From positions 5,648,501 to 5,712,500 of the forward strand of contig NZ_CP114200.1 of NCBI RefSeq assembly GCF_029392895.1: a stretch of 64,000 bases of DNA. Direction: 5' to 3'. The DNA comes from Streptomyces sp. 71268. GTDB taxonomy: Bacteria; Actinomycetota; Actinomycetes; Streptomycetales; Streptomycetaceae. Shown in pieces: positions 15,630-25,177 of the stretch. Position 1 is the stretch's first letter, and each line of letters begins with the position of its first letter. Position numbers and translations under genes: made by a program. The notes under the pieces are model-generated. The model was given only the letters and a program-made list of their open reading frames with translations. It ran no database searches and had not been told where the DNA came from.

Positions 15630-17120
15630 TCAGGGACGCCAGCGCACCCGGTGCTCGTTGAGGTGGGCCAGGACGGCGTGGTTGGCCTCCCAGCCGTCCG
15701 GGAACTTCATGCTCACACCAAGCTGGACGGGCTCCGTCGACGGGTGGTCGTCCAGCAGCTCGGGCACCCCGGCCCGGCACACGACCACGCACGCGTGCCG
15801 GTGCCGGGACGCGAGCACGCACAGCCGGCCCGTCTCCAGGTGGAAGGCGGTGGCGTCGGGCCGGCCCGACAACGGGTGCAGCACCACCGTGACGTCGAAC
15901 TCCCGCCCCTGGAGCCGGTTCGCGGTGTCCACCACCACGCCGGAGACGCCCAGGTCGGCCAGGGCCGCGCGGACGGCCGCGGCCTGGTCGCGGTGGGCCG
16001 TGCCGACCGCTATCCGGGCCGCCGTCAGCGGCACCGGGTCGGGGGAGCGCTCGCTGGTCGCGGCCCCGCCCCGGTCCAGCAGCCGGCGCACCACCAGGGC
16101 CACCGCGCGCACCGCCTCCGGGTCCGTGCGCGGGGTGTGCCGGGCGGGCAGCTCCAGCAGGCCCCAGCCCGCCTCGGCCGCCGCGTCCAGCACCCGGTCC
16201 ACGCCCGAACCGTCCGACGCCACCCCGAACGACAACCGCCGGTCACCGTGCTCGGTGCCGCTGCGAAAGGGCGTGTACGGGTAGAAGGCGGCCGAGACCA
16301 GTGGCGCGGCCGACGCGGGCAGCCGCCATGAGACCGGCAGCCGGTGCTGCGGGAGGCCGGGGTTGTGCGCCAGGAGCGTGGTGACGGCGCTGGCCGACGG
16401 GTCGTAGGAGAGCCCGGACCACTGCTCGGCGCCCACCACGCTGAACGGGTCGAGCTGCCCCGGGTCGCCGACGAACAGCGCCCGCTCGAAGAGCCCGGCC
16501 ACGGCGAGCAGCGCGTCCGAGCGCATCTGGTACGCCTCGTCCACGATGGCGTGCTGCCACGGCTCGACGTTCTTGGTGTGCGCCCACTTCGCGGCCGTCG
16601 AGATCACCACGTCGAGCCCGGCGAGGTCGCCCACCTTCGCGGAGGTGCGCACCGCGGGCAGCGCGTTCAGCGCCGGGTCGTACGCCGTGGCGTCGCTGCT
16701 GTGCAACCGGCCGATGGGCAGCTCGGGCTCCGCCTCGGCCAGCCGGATCACCAGGTCGTCCACCTGCGCGTTGGTCTGCGCGACGACCATCAACGGGCGG
16801 CCGGCGGCGGCCAGCTCACGGGCCGCGCGGACCACCAGGGTGGACTTGCCCGCGCCGGGCGGCGAATCGACCACCACGCCGCGCTCGGCACCGGCCATCG
16901 TGTCCCGCAGGATGGCCGCCGTGGCGGCGGCGGCCGCGGCCCCGGGGTCGAACCCGCCCCGCCCGGCCGGGTCCGCGCGGTCGCCGGAGTCGGCGCCGGC
17001 GAAGGGGCCAGCGGAGCCAGTGGAGCGAGTGGACCCAGCGGAGCCAGTGGAGCCAGTGGAGCCAGCGGGGTCAGTGGGGTCGGCGAGGCGTGCGGGGGCG
17101 GCGGCGTCGGCGTCGCTCAC
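15630..17120 (-). CDS. Superfamily 1 (UvrD/Upf1-like) helicase, third gene of nuclease-helicase operon
   Basis: A 496-residue SF1 helicase-like ATPase. Walker A is SPPGAGKST (86-94, Lys92), motif II is VDEAY (Asp194-Glu195), and motif III is VGDPGQLDP near 218-225. The C-terminal RecA-like half has DTANRLQGREFDVTVVLHPLSG (motif V region) and ASRHRHACVVV (motif VI region). The order and the Q-like NAQVDDLV block suit Upf1/Dna2-type SF1B helicases. The first 50 residues are a low-complexity GST/GSA stretch made by 9-bp tandem repeats. Its start overlaps the end of the preceding gene by 4 bp, so translation is coupled. Together with the upstream nuclease it probably processes DNA ends or flaps. 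Confidence 0.82.
   Translation of the reverse strand: MSDADAAAPARLADPTDPAGSTGSTGSAGSTRSTGSAGPFAGADSGDRADPAGRGGFDPGAAAAAATAAILRDTMAGAERGVVVDSPPGAGKSTLVVRAARELAAAGRPLMVVAQTNAQVDDLVIRLAEAEPELPIGRLHSSDATAYDPALNALPAVRTSAKVGDLAGLDVVISTAAKWAHTKNVEPWQHAIVDEAYQMRSDALLAVAGLFERALFVGDPGQLDPFSVVGAEQWSGLSYDPSASAVTTLLAHNPGLPQHRLPVSWRLPASAAPLVSAAFYPYTPFRSGTEHGDRRLSFGVASDGSGVDRVLDAAAEAGWGLLELPARHTPRTDPEAVRAVALVVRRLLDRGGAATSERSPDPVPLTAARIAVGTAHRDQAAAVRAALADLGVSGVVVDTANRLQGREFDVTVVLHPLSGRPDATAFHLETGRLCVLASRHRHACVVVCRAGVPELLDDHPSTEPVQLGVSMKFPDGWEANHAVLAHLNEHRVRWRP
17005..17085. repeat. 9-bp tandem repeat coding for Gly-Ser-Thr/Ala
   Basis: About nine imperfect copies of a GAGCCAGTG-type unit lie in the 5' end of the helicase gene and encode the GST/GSA run at residues 12-38. 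Units vary at one to three bases. The array keeps the reading frame, so copy-number changes would only change tail length. Confidence 0.75.
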
Positions 17121-19045
17121 AGGAAGTCCTCGTCAGTCACGGGGTCGGGTTGGTAGGCGGGGTCGAGTGGCGGCGCGCCGGGGGCGCCGACCCGGACCGG
17201 GGCGGCGCCCGGACCCGCGTCACCCGCCGCGTCACCCACCGCGCCGGCAGCGCGCGCGGAACGGGCGGCGGGAACGGTGCCGGCGGCGTCATCCGGGGCC
17301 ACGGCGCCGGCGTCGGCCCCGGCCGGCGCGGCGGCGGGCTCGGCGAGCGGGGGCGGGCCGCCGTGCGTCCACGGGGTCTGTTCGGGGTCGGGCAGCTCTG
17401 GGCCGCCGCGCGGGGCGTGCTCGAACAGCGTCCAGCACACCCGGTCGCCCTCCTCGGGCACCGAGCCGGGCTCCGGCTCCTTGCCCCGGCCCATGCCCCC
17501 GGTCAGCCGCAGCACCACCAGCGGCGCCACGTCGCGCCCCGTCCCGTCGGCCCCGCCCGTCGCGCCGCGCGCCTCGCCCGTTCCGCCCGCCTCGCTCGCC
17601 TCGTACGCCGCGCCCGTCTCGTACGCCACGAACTCGGCCGTCTGCGTCCTGCCGTCGGGCAGCGCGCGGTAGACCTTGACGCCCTCGTCGAGCAGCGGGC
17701 GGTCGTCGGTGCGCACGGTGACCAGCGGGCGCGGGCGCGGGACCTTGGCCTGCGAGTACGCCATGACGACCTCGGCCACCTCGCCCGCGAACGCCTCGCC
17801 CGATAGCCGCCGGGCCGCCATGACCAGCGGGTCGTCCAGCGCTTCCTGGGCGTCGAGCTGGGCCTGCGCGGTCTCGCGGGCGGCCAGCTTCCGGGCGGCG
17901 GTCACCGCGTCGTCCCACTTCGGCTGCGGCGGCTCGCCGGCCCGTACCCGGTCCCGGTGGCCCGTGTACGACCAGCGGTCGCGCTTCCACCGGTCGGCGA
18001 CCCTGCTCCCGGGCGGCAGCGCCCGCAGCAGGTCGACGCCGCGCCACAGCGCCTCCCAGGTGGGCCGGAGCTGGCTGGCGACCAGCTCCCGCACCTCGCG
18101 CTCGGCCGCGGCGACATCCGCGGCCACGCCCCGGCTCCGCGCCGCGTCGTACCGGGCCATGGCCGGCGCCAGCAACCGGTTGTCGAACGCCGGGTCCGTG
18201 GCCGGCCCGGCCGGCGGGCACAGCAACTGCCCGCGCTCGTCGCGGGCCGTCTCGGCGCGCAGCGCCGCCTCCGGGCCCGCGAGCCCGGCCGGCGGGTCAA
18301 TCCAGGCCAGGAGCGCGCCCAGGTGCTGGTCCTCAAGCCGGCTCTGGCCGGTCGCCCAGTGCTGGCCCAGCAGGTCGGTCAGGGCGAGCAGCAGCGAGGA
18401 GCCGGGCACCCGCGCCCGCTCCCCGTAGTGCGTCAGCCAGCGTCCGAGCAGCGGCACCCGGGCCGGCGCGGCGCGCGGCACGTCACCGTCTCGCGGCGCG
18501 TCACCGTCCCGTGGCCCCTCGCCCGGCTCGGCGGCGCCCGGACCAGGCGCCAGCGCCGCGCCCTCGCGCGCGCCCGCTCGCTCCTCCGGCTCGTGCTCGG
18601 CCGCCCGGCGGAACCGCATCGAGCGGCCGAGCAGCCGTACGAAGTCGATGCCGGGGCCGCTGGGCACGAGCAGTTGCGGGGCGTCGGCGCACAGCTCGAC
18701 CTGGACCGTGACCCGCTTGCCGGTCTCGGGGTCGGTCTCCTTGCGCTCCTCCCACTCCACCTCGTCCGCGCCCGCGGCGAAGTGCGGCAGCATCTCCTCG
18801 GCCAGCGCGGCGAGGAAGGCGAAGCGCAGGTCGCGGTCGCGCGGCTGGGGCACCACCAGCAGCCGCGGCGCGTCCCGGTCCGTGCCCACCAGCGCGCCGA
18901 GCGGCGCGCCCGCCTCGCCCGCGGTGGTCAGCGGCACCAGGGCCAGCGGCCGGTCGGCCAGGTGCCGGTGTCGCACCGTCGCGGTCGGCAGCGCCCGCCC
19001 GCTCCGCATGGCCTCCATCCGCGCCAGCGTCGTCATCAGCGCCAT
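17117..19045 (-). CDS. Uncharacterised protein, middle gene of nuclease-helicase operon
   Basis: A 642-residue protein with no family I can name. It starts at ATG 19045, which overlaps the end of the nuclease gene by 10 bp, and ends overlapping the helicase start by 4 bp, so all three genes are one tightly coupled operon. The N-terminal third is compact (PRLLVVPQPRDRDLRFAFLAALAEEMLPHF). The middle is helical and charged (WKRDRWSYTGHRDRVRAGEPPQPKWDDAVTAARKLAARETAQAQLDAQEALDD), and the C-terminal 150 residues are Ala/Gly/Pro-rich before an acidic end, DPVTDEDFL. No Walker, nuclease or Cys motif is visible. A scaffold or regulatory subunit of the nuclease-helicase pair is an inference from the operon alone. 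Confidence 0.6.
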   Translation of the reverse strand: MALMTTLARMEAMRSGRALPTATVRHRHLADRPLALVPLTTAGEAGAPLGALVGTDRDAPRLLVVPQPRDRDLRFAFLAALAEEMLPHFAAGADEVEWEERKETDPETGKRVTVQVELCADAPQLLVPSGPGIDFVRLLGRSMRFRRAAEHEPEERAGAREGAALAPGPGAAEPGEGPRDGDAPRDGDVPRAAPARVPLLGRWLTHYGERARVPGSSLLLALTDLLGQHWATGQSRLEDQHLGALLAWIDPPAGLAGPEAALRAETARDERGQLLCPPAGPATDPAFDNRLLAPAMARYDAARSRGVAADVAAAEREVRELVASQLRPTWEALWRGVDLLRALPPGSRVADRWKRDRWSYTGHRDRVRAGEPPQPKWDDAVTAARKLAARETAQAQLDAQEALDDPLVMAARRLSGEAFAGEVAEVVMAYSQAKVPRPRPLVTVRTDDRPLLDEGVKVYRALPDGRTQTAEFVAYETGAAYEASEAGGTGEARGATGGADGTGRDVAPLVVLRLTGGMGRGKEPEPGSVPEEGDRVCWTLFEHAPRGGPELPDPEQTPWTHGGPPPLAEPAAAPAGADAGAVAPDDAAGTVPAARSARAAGAVGDAAGDAGPGAAPVRVGAPGAPPLDPAYQPDPVTDEDFL

Positions 19046-20409
19046 GCGGCCTCCCCGGCCTCCCCGGACTCCGTGGCCCGGCCGGCCGGCCCGGGGGCCA
19101 TGCCCGCCTCCGCGAGCGCCTGGGCCCGCAGCGCCGCCGCCCGGCGCAGGGCGCGCACGGCCGGGTCGGCAGCCTGGTCCGTATCGACCCCCTGGTCCGA
19201 GTCGGTCGCCCGGGCCGGGTCCGAGGGCCGGGCCGCGTCGCACGCGGGCCCCTCGCCGAGCGCCGCCCCGAGCACGGCCTCCACCGTGGTCAGGCCACCC
19301 AGCTCGCCCCGCACCCCGCGCCCGAGCACCTCCACCGCGCCCGCGGCCCGCGCCGCCTGCCGACAGTGGAAGGCCAGCTCGCACGAGGCCAGGCAGTCCG
19401 GTACGTACGCCGCCGGCACCGCGTCCACCGTGGCGGTCAGCTCCGCCACCGGCCGCGTCGGCGTCTTGCCGTCGTCCGCGAGCCGGAGGTCGAACGTCGC
19501 GTCGCCCGGCAGCTCGGCGGCGATCTCCTCGACCCGGGTCAGCCGCGCGAGCTGCCGGCTGGTCACCGAGAGCTGCTTGCGCACGTCGATCAGCTCGGCC
19601 GTCGGGAGGTTGGAGAAGTCCTTGGGACACACGAGCAGCGCCCGCTGCCGCACCAGACCGGCCGCCCCCACGGTGCCGTCCACCGACCCGCTCAGCCCCG
19701 CGTCGGCCCCCGCCGGCGCGCCGGCCGCACCCCGTGTCGGGCCGCCGTCGGCGGCCACCGCGTCGGCCAGCTCGCGCAGCGCCAGCACGTACACCGCCGC
19801 CTGTCGCGCCGCCGCGCCCACCTTCGTCGGGTCGGCCGAGCCGTCCAGCATCGGGAACGACTTGATCTCCACGACGGTCCAGCTCCCGTCCGGGTGCACC
19901 ACCAGCGCGTCCGGCTCCAGGTACGCGGGCGAACCGGCCACCTCCACGCTCACCATGGGGTGCCGCAGTACGGCCCACCGGCCGGCGGTCGTGGCCCGCG
20001 CGAGCGCGAGCCGGGTGCGCGCCGTGCGCCCCGCGGGGCCGTCGGCCACCAGCTCGGGCGCGTCGATGCCACCTGGCGGGGGAGGGGGCCCGGGGTCGCT
20101 CAGTCGCTCCCGCAGCAGGGTGACGAGCTGCTCGCCGCCGTCCGCGGTGACGCGGGCCTCGAAGACGTGGCCACGCTGGTGGGCGAACTGCGACTGGCCG
20201 AAGGGCGCGGGCGAGCCCAGCGCCCTGGCCAGGGCCGTCTTGTCCACGCCCGCGCCGTCGAGCAGCGCGCGGCGGCGGCAGCCGGGGTTGGCCGCGAGCG
20301 CCGCGAGCGCGCGGGCGTCCAGGGGGCGCGGGGCGACCCGTGGACCCCGCAGCTCAGCGAGCCGCTGCCGGAGCGCCGTCCGCTGGGGCGGTGGCGTTTC
20401 GGTCGGCAT
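19036..20409 (-). CDS. RecB/Cas4-like PD-(D/E)XK nuclease with predicted 4Fe-4S cluster
   Basis: Numbered from ATG 20409 (457 residues), the protein has the RecB-family motifs in order: RGHVFEARV (Glu83), EPDALVV (Asp167), VVEIKSF (Glu181, Lys183) and the QxxxY motif QAAVY (Gln203, Tyr207). A lone Cys44 (NPGCRRRALL) before the nuclease core and a C-terminal triad Cys339-x3-Cys343-x5-Cys349 match the four-cysteine iron-sulfur layout of Dna2, AddB and Cas4. It is therefore likely a DNA exonuclease or flap nuclease. The start is uncertain: in-frame ATG 20469 and GTG 20439 also exist, and every choice overlaps the PAP2 gene by at least 56 bp. It is the first gene of a three-gene operon ending with an SF1 helicase. 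Confidence 0.75.
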   Translation of the reverse strand: MPTETPPPQRTALRQRLAELRGPRVAPRPLDARALAALAANPGCRRRALLDGAGVDKTALARALGSPAPFGQSQFAHQRGHVFEARVTADGGEQLVTLLRERLSDPGPPPPPGGIDAPELVADGPAGRTARTRLALARATTAGRWAVLRHPMVSVEVAGSPAYLEPDALVVHPDGSWTVVEIKSFPMLDGSADPTKVGAAARQAAVYVLALRELADAVAADGGPTRGAAGAPAGADAGLSGSVDGTVGAAGLVRQRALLVCPKDFSNLPTAELIDVRKQLSVTSRQLARLTRVEEIAAELPGDATFDLRLADDGKTPTRPVAELTATVDAVPAAYVPDCLASCELAFHCRQAARAAGAVEVLGRGVRGELGGLTTVEAVLGAALGEGPACDAARPSDPARATDSDQGVDTDQAADPAVRALRRAAALRAQALAEAGMAPGPAGRATESGEAGEAAWR

Positions 20410-21391
20410 CTCGCGTCGGCTGTTGAGGGATGTGCTCACCCGCCGAAGTCTCGCACCCACCACTGACATTCGACGCGCTCACCCCGAGATCGGGATCGAC
20501 GGCCGCGTCGGAGCCGACCAACTCGGCCCCGGCCGCGTCGGAGGCCACCAGGTCGGCCGCCGCCGGCTCGGTCCCGGCCGCCCCCGGGCCCGCGTCGGCC
20601 GGCGCGCCGCCCGTACGGCGCGCCGTGAACCGCGCCCAGACCCGGTCGGTCAGCCGCAGCGCGGGCCGGGCGAGCACGAAGCCGAGGCCCATCACGGCCG
20701 CGCCGGCCGCCGCGTCGAGGAAGTAGTGGTTCGCGGTGCCCATCACGATGATCGTGGTGAGCAGCGGGTACGCGATGCCGGCGGCCTTGGCCCAGCCCGA
20801 CTTCCCGTGCCGGTACAGCGCGATGCCACACCACAGGGCCCAGCCCACGTGCAGGCTCGGCATCGCCGCGTACTGGTTGGTCAACCCGCCGAGCCCGCGC
20901 GGCGCGCTCGCCTCGCCGCCCCACCAGCCGTACGACCCGTACTGCGCCATCGTGTCCACGAAGCCGTGGCTTGCGTCGAGCAGCCGGGGCGGGCAGGTCG
21001 GCAGGGTGATGAAGCCGACGAGACCGATGAGCGTGGAGAGCATCAGCCATGTGCGCATCACCCGGTACTGGGTGGGACGGCGCTTCCACAGCCAGACCAG
21101 GATCGCGGGCGTGACGATGTAGTGCAGCGACGCGTACGCGAAGTCGGCCGGTATGCCGAGCGACGCGTGCTTGGTGAACAGGTCGTTCAGCGGCGTCTCG
21201 AAGTCGATGCGCAGCGCCTGCTCGAACTCCAGGATGCCGAGGCCGTGGTCGACCGCGCTGGACACGGAGCCCCGCGCCAGCAGTCGGCCGGCCGAGTACG
21301 CGGCGTACACCACGGCGATCAGCGGCAGCTCGGCCCACCAGCGGGGCTGAGTGCGCTGTGGTGTCCCGGTACGGGGCGCGGTGTGGTGCAT
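20354..21391 (-). CDS. PAP2-superfamily membrane phosphatase
   Basis: A 345-residue polytopic membrane protein of the PAP2_3 (inositolphosphotransferase-like) group. The active-site blocks are PSLHVGWALW with His181 and NHYFLD with His222 and Asp226. At least five hydrophobic segments surround them, including PLIAVVYAAYSAGRLL and LMLSTLIGLVGFITL. The C-terminal 85 residues are a hydrophilic Ala/Asp-rich tail. ATG 21391 is chosen because GGGAG lies about nine bases upstream; the frame is open to 21499. Enzymes of this group act on lipid or isoprenoid phosphates at the membrane. The 3' end overlaps the start of the nuclease gene. Confidence 0.85.
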   Translation of the reverse strand: MHHTAPRTGTPQRTQPRWWAELPLIAVVYAAYSAGRLLARGSVSSAVDHGLGILEFEQALRIDFETPLNDLFTKHASLGIPADFAYASLHYIVTPAILVWLWKRRPTQYRVMRTWLMLSTLIGLVGFITLPTCPPRLLDASHGFVDTMAQYGSYGWWGGEASAPRGLGGLTNQYAAMPSLHVGWALWCGIALYRHGKSGWAKAAGIAYPLLTTIIVMGTANHYFLDAAAGAAVMGLGFVLARPALRLTDRVWARFTARRTGGAPADAGPGAAGTEPAAADLVASDAAGAELVGSDAAVDPDLGVSASNVSGGCETSAGEHIPQQPTRDADRNATAPADGAPAAAR

Positions 21392-21664
21392 CCGGTCGGT
21401 CTCCCAAGTGTGATCAGGCGGCCAAAGGCGCGCAGTCAACCGTACGGTCTCCGTGCGACAACCCGTGCACCACCCCCGGCGAGTGCGGTGAAACGCCACG
21501 TTTACCCGTTGTTGGGGTTTCCCTCGGTCGCGGTGCGCAGGGAACTAGACGCCACGGCGGCCCAGCGGGTTGCTCATCGAACTCGTAGGCGATGATGGGC
21601 GACGGGTCTCCGGCATGCCGGACCTGCCCCACTAACCCCCCGAACGAGCGAAAGGCTCACCTCC

Positions 21665-22282
21665 ATGGCAGCACGCATCCTGCTGGCCCGCCACGGACAG
21701 ACCGCGTGGTCGCTGTCCGGGAAGCACACGGGCCGCACGGACATCCCGCTCCTGGACGAGGGGCGCGGCGGCGCCAAGCTGCTGGGCGAGCGGCTGCGCC
21801 GTGGGCCGTGGGGCGGGCTGCCGGGGGTCGAGGTGCGCACCAGCCCCTTGGTGCGTGCCAGCGAGACCTGTGAGCTGGCGGGCTTCGGCGACCGCGCGAC
21901 GCCCTGGGACGCGCTCCTTGAGTGGGACTACGGCCCGTACGAGGGCATGACCCCCGAGGCGATCAAGGCGACTCGCCCCGACTGGCTGATCTGGCGCGAC
22001 GGCGTGCCCACCGACGTGCCCGGCGCCCCCAGCCGCGGTGAGTCGGTGGCCGACGTCACGGAGCGCGCCGACTCCGTCGTGGCCTGGGCCCGCTCCGCCG
22101 ACCGCGACGTGCTCGTCTTCGCCCACGGCCACATCCTGCGCTCGCTGGCCGCCCGCTGGCTGGGCTTCGACCTCTCCTTCGGGGCCCGGATCCGTCTCGA
22201 CCCGACCTCGCTGTCCGTCCTGGGCTGGGCGTACGGCGAGCCCGCCATCGAGCGCTGGAACGACACGGGCCACCTGGCCTGA
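21665..22282 (+). CDS. Histidine phosphatase family protein (phosphoglycerate-mutase-like)
   Basis: A 205-residue protein of the histidine phosphatase superfamily. The phospho-acceptor motif [10 protein letters not shown] has His10 flanked by Arg9 and Gly11. The second catalytic His is in [15 protein letters not shown], and the acid residue is in [12 protein letters not shown]. It lacks the longer insert of true glycolytic mutases, so a phosphatase of small metabolites (for example an acid phosphatase or alpha-ribazole-type enzyme) is more likely. It starts at ATG 21665 after CGAAAGG. It ends 33 bp before the convergent HTH-TPR gene. The substrate cannot be inferred. Confidence 0.88.
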   Translation: MAARILLARHGQTAWSLSGKHTGRTDIPLLDEGRGGAKLLGERLRRGPWGGLPGVEVRTSPLVRASETCELAGFGDRATPWDALLEWDYGPYEGMTPEAIKATRPDWLIWRDGVPTDVPGAPSRGESVADVTERADSVVAWARSADRDVLVFAHGHILRSLAARWLGFDLSFGARIRLDPTSLSVLGWAYGEPAIERWNDTGHLA

Positions 22283-22315
22283 CGGCGCGCCGCGCGGGCG
22301 CCGGGCGGCACTCGC

Positions 22316-24080
22316 TCACGCGGGCGGGATCGCGCGGTGGCGGCTCAGGAAGCGCGCGACCCCGGGCTCCCGGCGCCACGGCCGCAGCCCCTGGGCCAGC
22401 TCGTCGACCATCGCCCGGACGCGGGCGGACCGTACCTGGTCCGACAGCGCGAGCACCCGCTCGCCCGCCGCGGCGGCCTCGTCGGGCACCCGCCCGCCGA
22501 GCAGGTCGGTGGCCAGCTCCGCGGTAAACAGGGCTCGGTTGCGTACGAAGTGCGGCCCCTGGAGGGCCACCGAGCGCCGCGCGTGCTCCACTGCCCGGTC
22601 CCACTCCCGCAGCGCCGACCAGCACTGCGCTTCCAGGCCCGCCGCCTCGGCCTCGCCGAAGAACGACATCCACTCCGGATCGTCGTCCGACGGCCCCCGG
22701 TCGAACAGCCGCTGGGCGCGCAGCAGCGCCCGTACGCAACCGGCCTGGTCCGCGAGGCCGGCCCGGCCACCCGCCTCGCGCAGGGCCAGCAGCGACAGCA
22801 GCCGGGGCGAGGCCAGCGAGCGCGCCGCGCGCTCGGCGGCCTGCGCCGCCCGCACGGCCTCGCGGGGCCGGCGGGCATCGCGGGCGAGGAAGGCCATGTT
22901 GCAGAAGGCGTGCGCCTCAAGCGCCCGGTCGCCCGCCAGCCGCGCGGTGGCCAGGGCCTCCGCGTAGTGCGAGCGCGCCAGCGCGATCCGGCCCGAGTCG
23001 TGGGCCAGCCAGCCGACCGAGATGGCCAGCTCGCCAGCGGCCTGGTGCAGCCGGTCGCTGACGGACCGCCGTTCGGCCCCGGCGTCGAGGAGTTCGTAGG
23101 CGGCGATCAGCGGCTGGGTCGCCTCGCGGTAGATGCCGTCGCCGCCGTGCCGGTCGTCAAGGAGCCGGATGTGGCGTACGGCCTCCTCCAGGGCCGCCGC
23201 CTCCGCCGTACCGACGCGTCCCTGCGGCCGGGGTACGCGCGGCAGCGGTGGGATCGGCGCGCGGCGCGGCACCCGGGCCGCTCGCGCACCTCCCGGCGCA
23301 CCACCCCGCGCGACGCCCGGGGCGCCCGCGCCCCGTGGCCCCGCGCCGTCGCCGGGTGCGACGGCCCAGGCGGAGCCGAGTTCCAGCGAGACGGCGGCCA
23401 CCGTGGCGGAGCCGATGGTCATGAAGGCGCGACGGTGCACATCGCTCTCCTCGTGGCGGTGGGCCGGGCCGACCGCCGTCGGGCCGGCGGGGGAGTCGGG
23501 CGCCTCCGGCGTACGCGGGCGGGCGTACGCGGGGAGGGGGAGGGAGGCGAGGGAGGGGGCGCCCCCGGCGGACGCGCGGGCGGCTGCCCGTCGCGCGGCT
23601 CCGGAGCCTGGGCCTGGGGCTGCGGCGGTGGCTGGGTCTGGGGCTGGGCCGGCAATCGGGGCGGGGCCTGGGGGGCGGCCGGCGGCTGGGGCGGTGGTGG
23701 GGGCAGGGGCCCGGGCGCGGGGGTGGGCCGGCGGTGCTCGCGTCCTCCGCCGTGGGCTCATCCCGCGCGCCGGCGCCCGCGCGCCCCGAGGCGTCCCGCG
23801 TACCGTGCCCGCGTACGCTCGCGCGCGGGGCGAAGCCGAGGTCCGTGAGGGAACGGCCGGGGAACATGTGCCGGAACACCCGCTCGTAGGCGTAGTTGGG
23901 ACAGCGGATCGCGCCGGACTCGACGCGTCCGATGTAGCGGGCGTCGCAGGAGACCTGCTCACCGATCTCCCGGGCCGAGCGCCGCACGAGCGCCGCGAAC
24001 TCGCCCGGCGACAGATGCCCGCGCAGGCGTCTGAAAGCCGCGTTCAGCCGCGGCGGCGAGGGTTCGGATGCCGAGGCCAT
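22316..24080 (-). pseudogene. HTH-TPR transcriptional regulator broken by a one-base frameshift
   Basis: The 5' part starts at ATG 24080 behind AGGAGG and encodes an XRE-like HTH domain (LSPGEFAALVRRSAREIGEQVSCDARYIGRVESGAI, then FPGRSLTDLGFAPR). The 3' part, in another frame and ending at 22316, encodes ESDVHRRAFMTIGSATVAAVSLELG and TPR-like helices (RLHQAAGELAISVGWLAHDSGRIALARSHYAEALATARLAGD). Together they make one known type of streptomycete regulator of about 587 residues. The total length is 3n+1, so one base is extra. The switch falls in the Pro-rich linker, near G5-G6 runs at 23670-23675, 23699-23703 and 23719-23723. The original frame reads on to a stop near 23157 as nonsense. A sequencing indel, true inactivation or phase variation are all possible. 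Confidence 0.7.
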
Positions 24081-24294
24081 GGTGGTGCCCTCCTGGCGAT
24101 CTCCGCTGCGGGCGGCGCCACGAGCGGACCGGTGCCGTGATCGACGGCACGACCGTACCGACTGTGTTGGCGCGATCACGTGCGGTTTAGCTACAAAACG
24201 GATATCTCACCCATGATTTGCCATGAAGTGCCATCCTTTGCGGCGGCGTTGCGCCGTAGCTGTTGACGTTTTGTTGCGTTGGTTCCTGTAGACC

Positions 24295-25104
24295 ATGGCA
24301 GTCACGCGGAGGAAGGGGTTCCCCTTGCCGGACGTCACACCAGCCACCGGGGCAGACGCTGACGGCTCACGGATGCCCGCACAGTTCCGCCACCGCCCCA
24401 GCGAGGAGCGCAGCGCGTCGCTGCCGGGCGCCCGGTCACACCCGGGAGCCGACCGCTACGCCGCCGCACCGGTCGGTGACGTGTCCGAGGACTGCGAGGT
24501 CCGCGACCTGAGCCCCGCGCCCGACGGCCCCGTCACGCACGAGGCCAGCCGCCCCGTCGAGGCGACCGAGCCCGCCGGCGCGACGCACACGCGCGAGCGC
24601 GCCGACCGCACGCCCCGCGCCGCCGACACCGTCCCCCCGCCCCACCCCGGGCACCCGGAGCACGTCGCGCCGCCGAGGGCCTCGGCCGAGTCGGAGAGCG
24701 GCGCCTGCGACGTGGTCACGGTGCCCGCGCGGCAGGGCTTCGAGGTCGTGGACCTGCTACGGCTGCGCGCGTCGAGCGGCATCGGGCCGGTCCTGCACGA
24801 CGACGCGTGCCACACCCTCGGCTTCGTCGTCCCCCCCGGCACGGCCGCGGGGTGGGACGTACCGGGCAGCGCGTGTACGCGGGCGCACGGCCGGGGCCCG
24901 CGCTCCGGCGCGCGCGCGGCCCGGGCCACGGCCCCGTACGGCGCGCGGGAGGCGGGCGACAGGGACGCCGCGCCCCCGGTGCCGGGCGCCGGCTGGCTGG
25001 TGCCGCCCGCGGAGGCGTACCGCGACGCCACCGACCCCGCCGTGCTCCGCGCCGCGCTCGGCGAGGCCGCCCGGGTGATCGAGGTCATCGACCGCAGCCA
25101 CTGA
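24295..25104 (+). CDS. Hypothetical protein, weakly primase/polymerase-like
   Basis: A 269-residue protein divergent from the HTH-TPR regulator. The first 140 residues are low-complexity and charged with no motif. The C-terminal part has FEVVDLLRLRASSGIGPVLHDD, then HTLGFVVPPGTAAGWDVPGSACT, and GAGWLVPPAEAYRDATDPAVLRAAL, a layout that recalls the C-terminal half of the primase/polymerase-like protein at 11714-13345. No catalytic residues can be named. ATG 24295 has no clear ribosome binding site, so the true start may lie downstream (for example ATG 24373) or the message may be leaderless. Pairing with the divergent regulator is probably conserved, but the function is unknown. Confidence 0.55.
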   Translation: MAVTRRKGFPLPDVTPATGADADGSRMPAQFRHRPSEERSASLPGARSHPGADRYAAAPVGDVSEDCEVRDLSPAPDGPVTHEASRPVEATEPAGATHTRERADRTPRAADTVPPPHPGHPEHVAPPRASAESESGACDVVTVPARQGFEVVDLLRLRASSGIGPVLHDDACHTLGFVVPPGTAAGWDVPGSACTRAHGRGPRSGARAARATAPYGAREAGDRDAAPPVPGAGWLVPPAEAYRDATDPAVLRAALGEAARVIEVIDRSH

Positions 25105-25177
25105 CGCGTGGGCCCGCCGCGCGGGCCCCCGCCGGCCGGCCCGACCGCCCCGGTCAGAGGTGATCGATACTGGTCGG

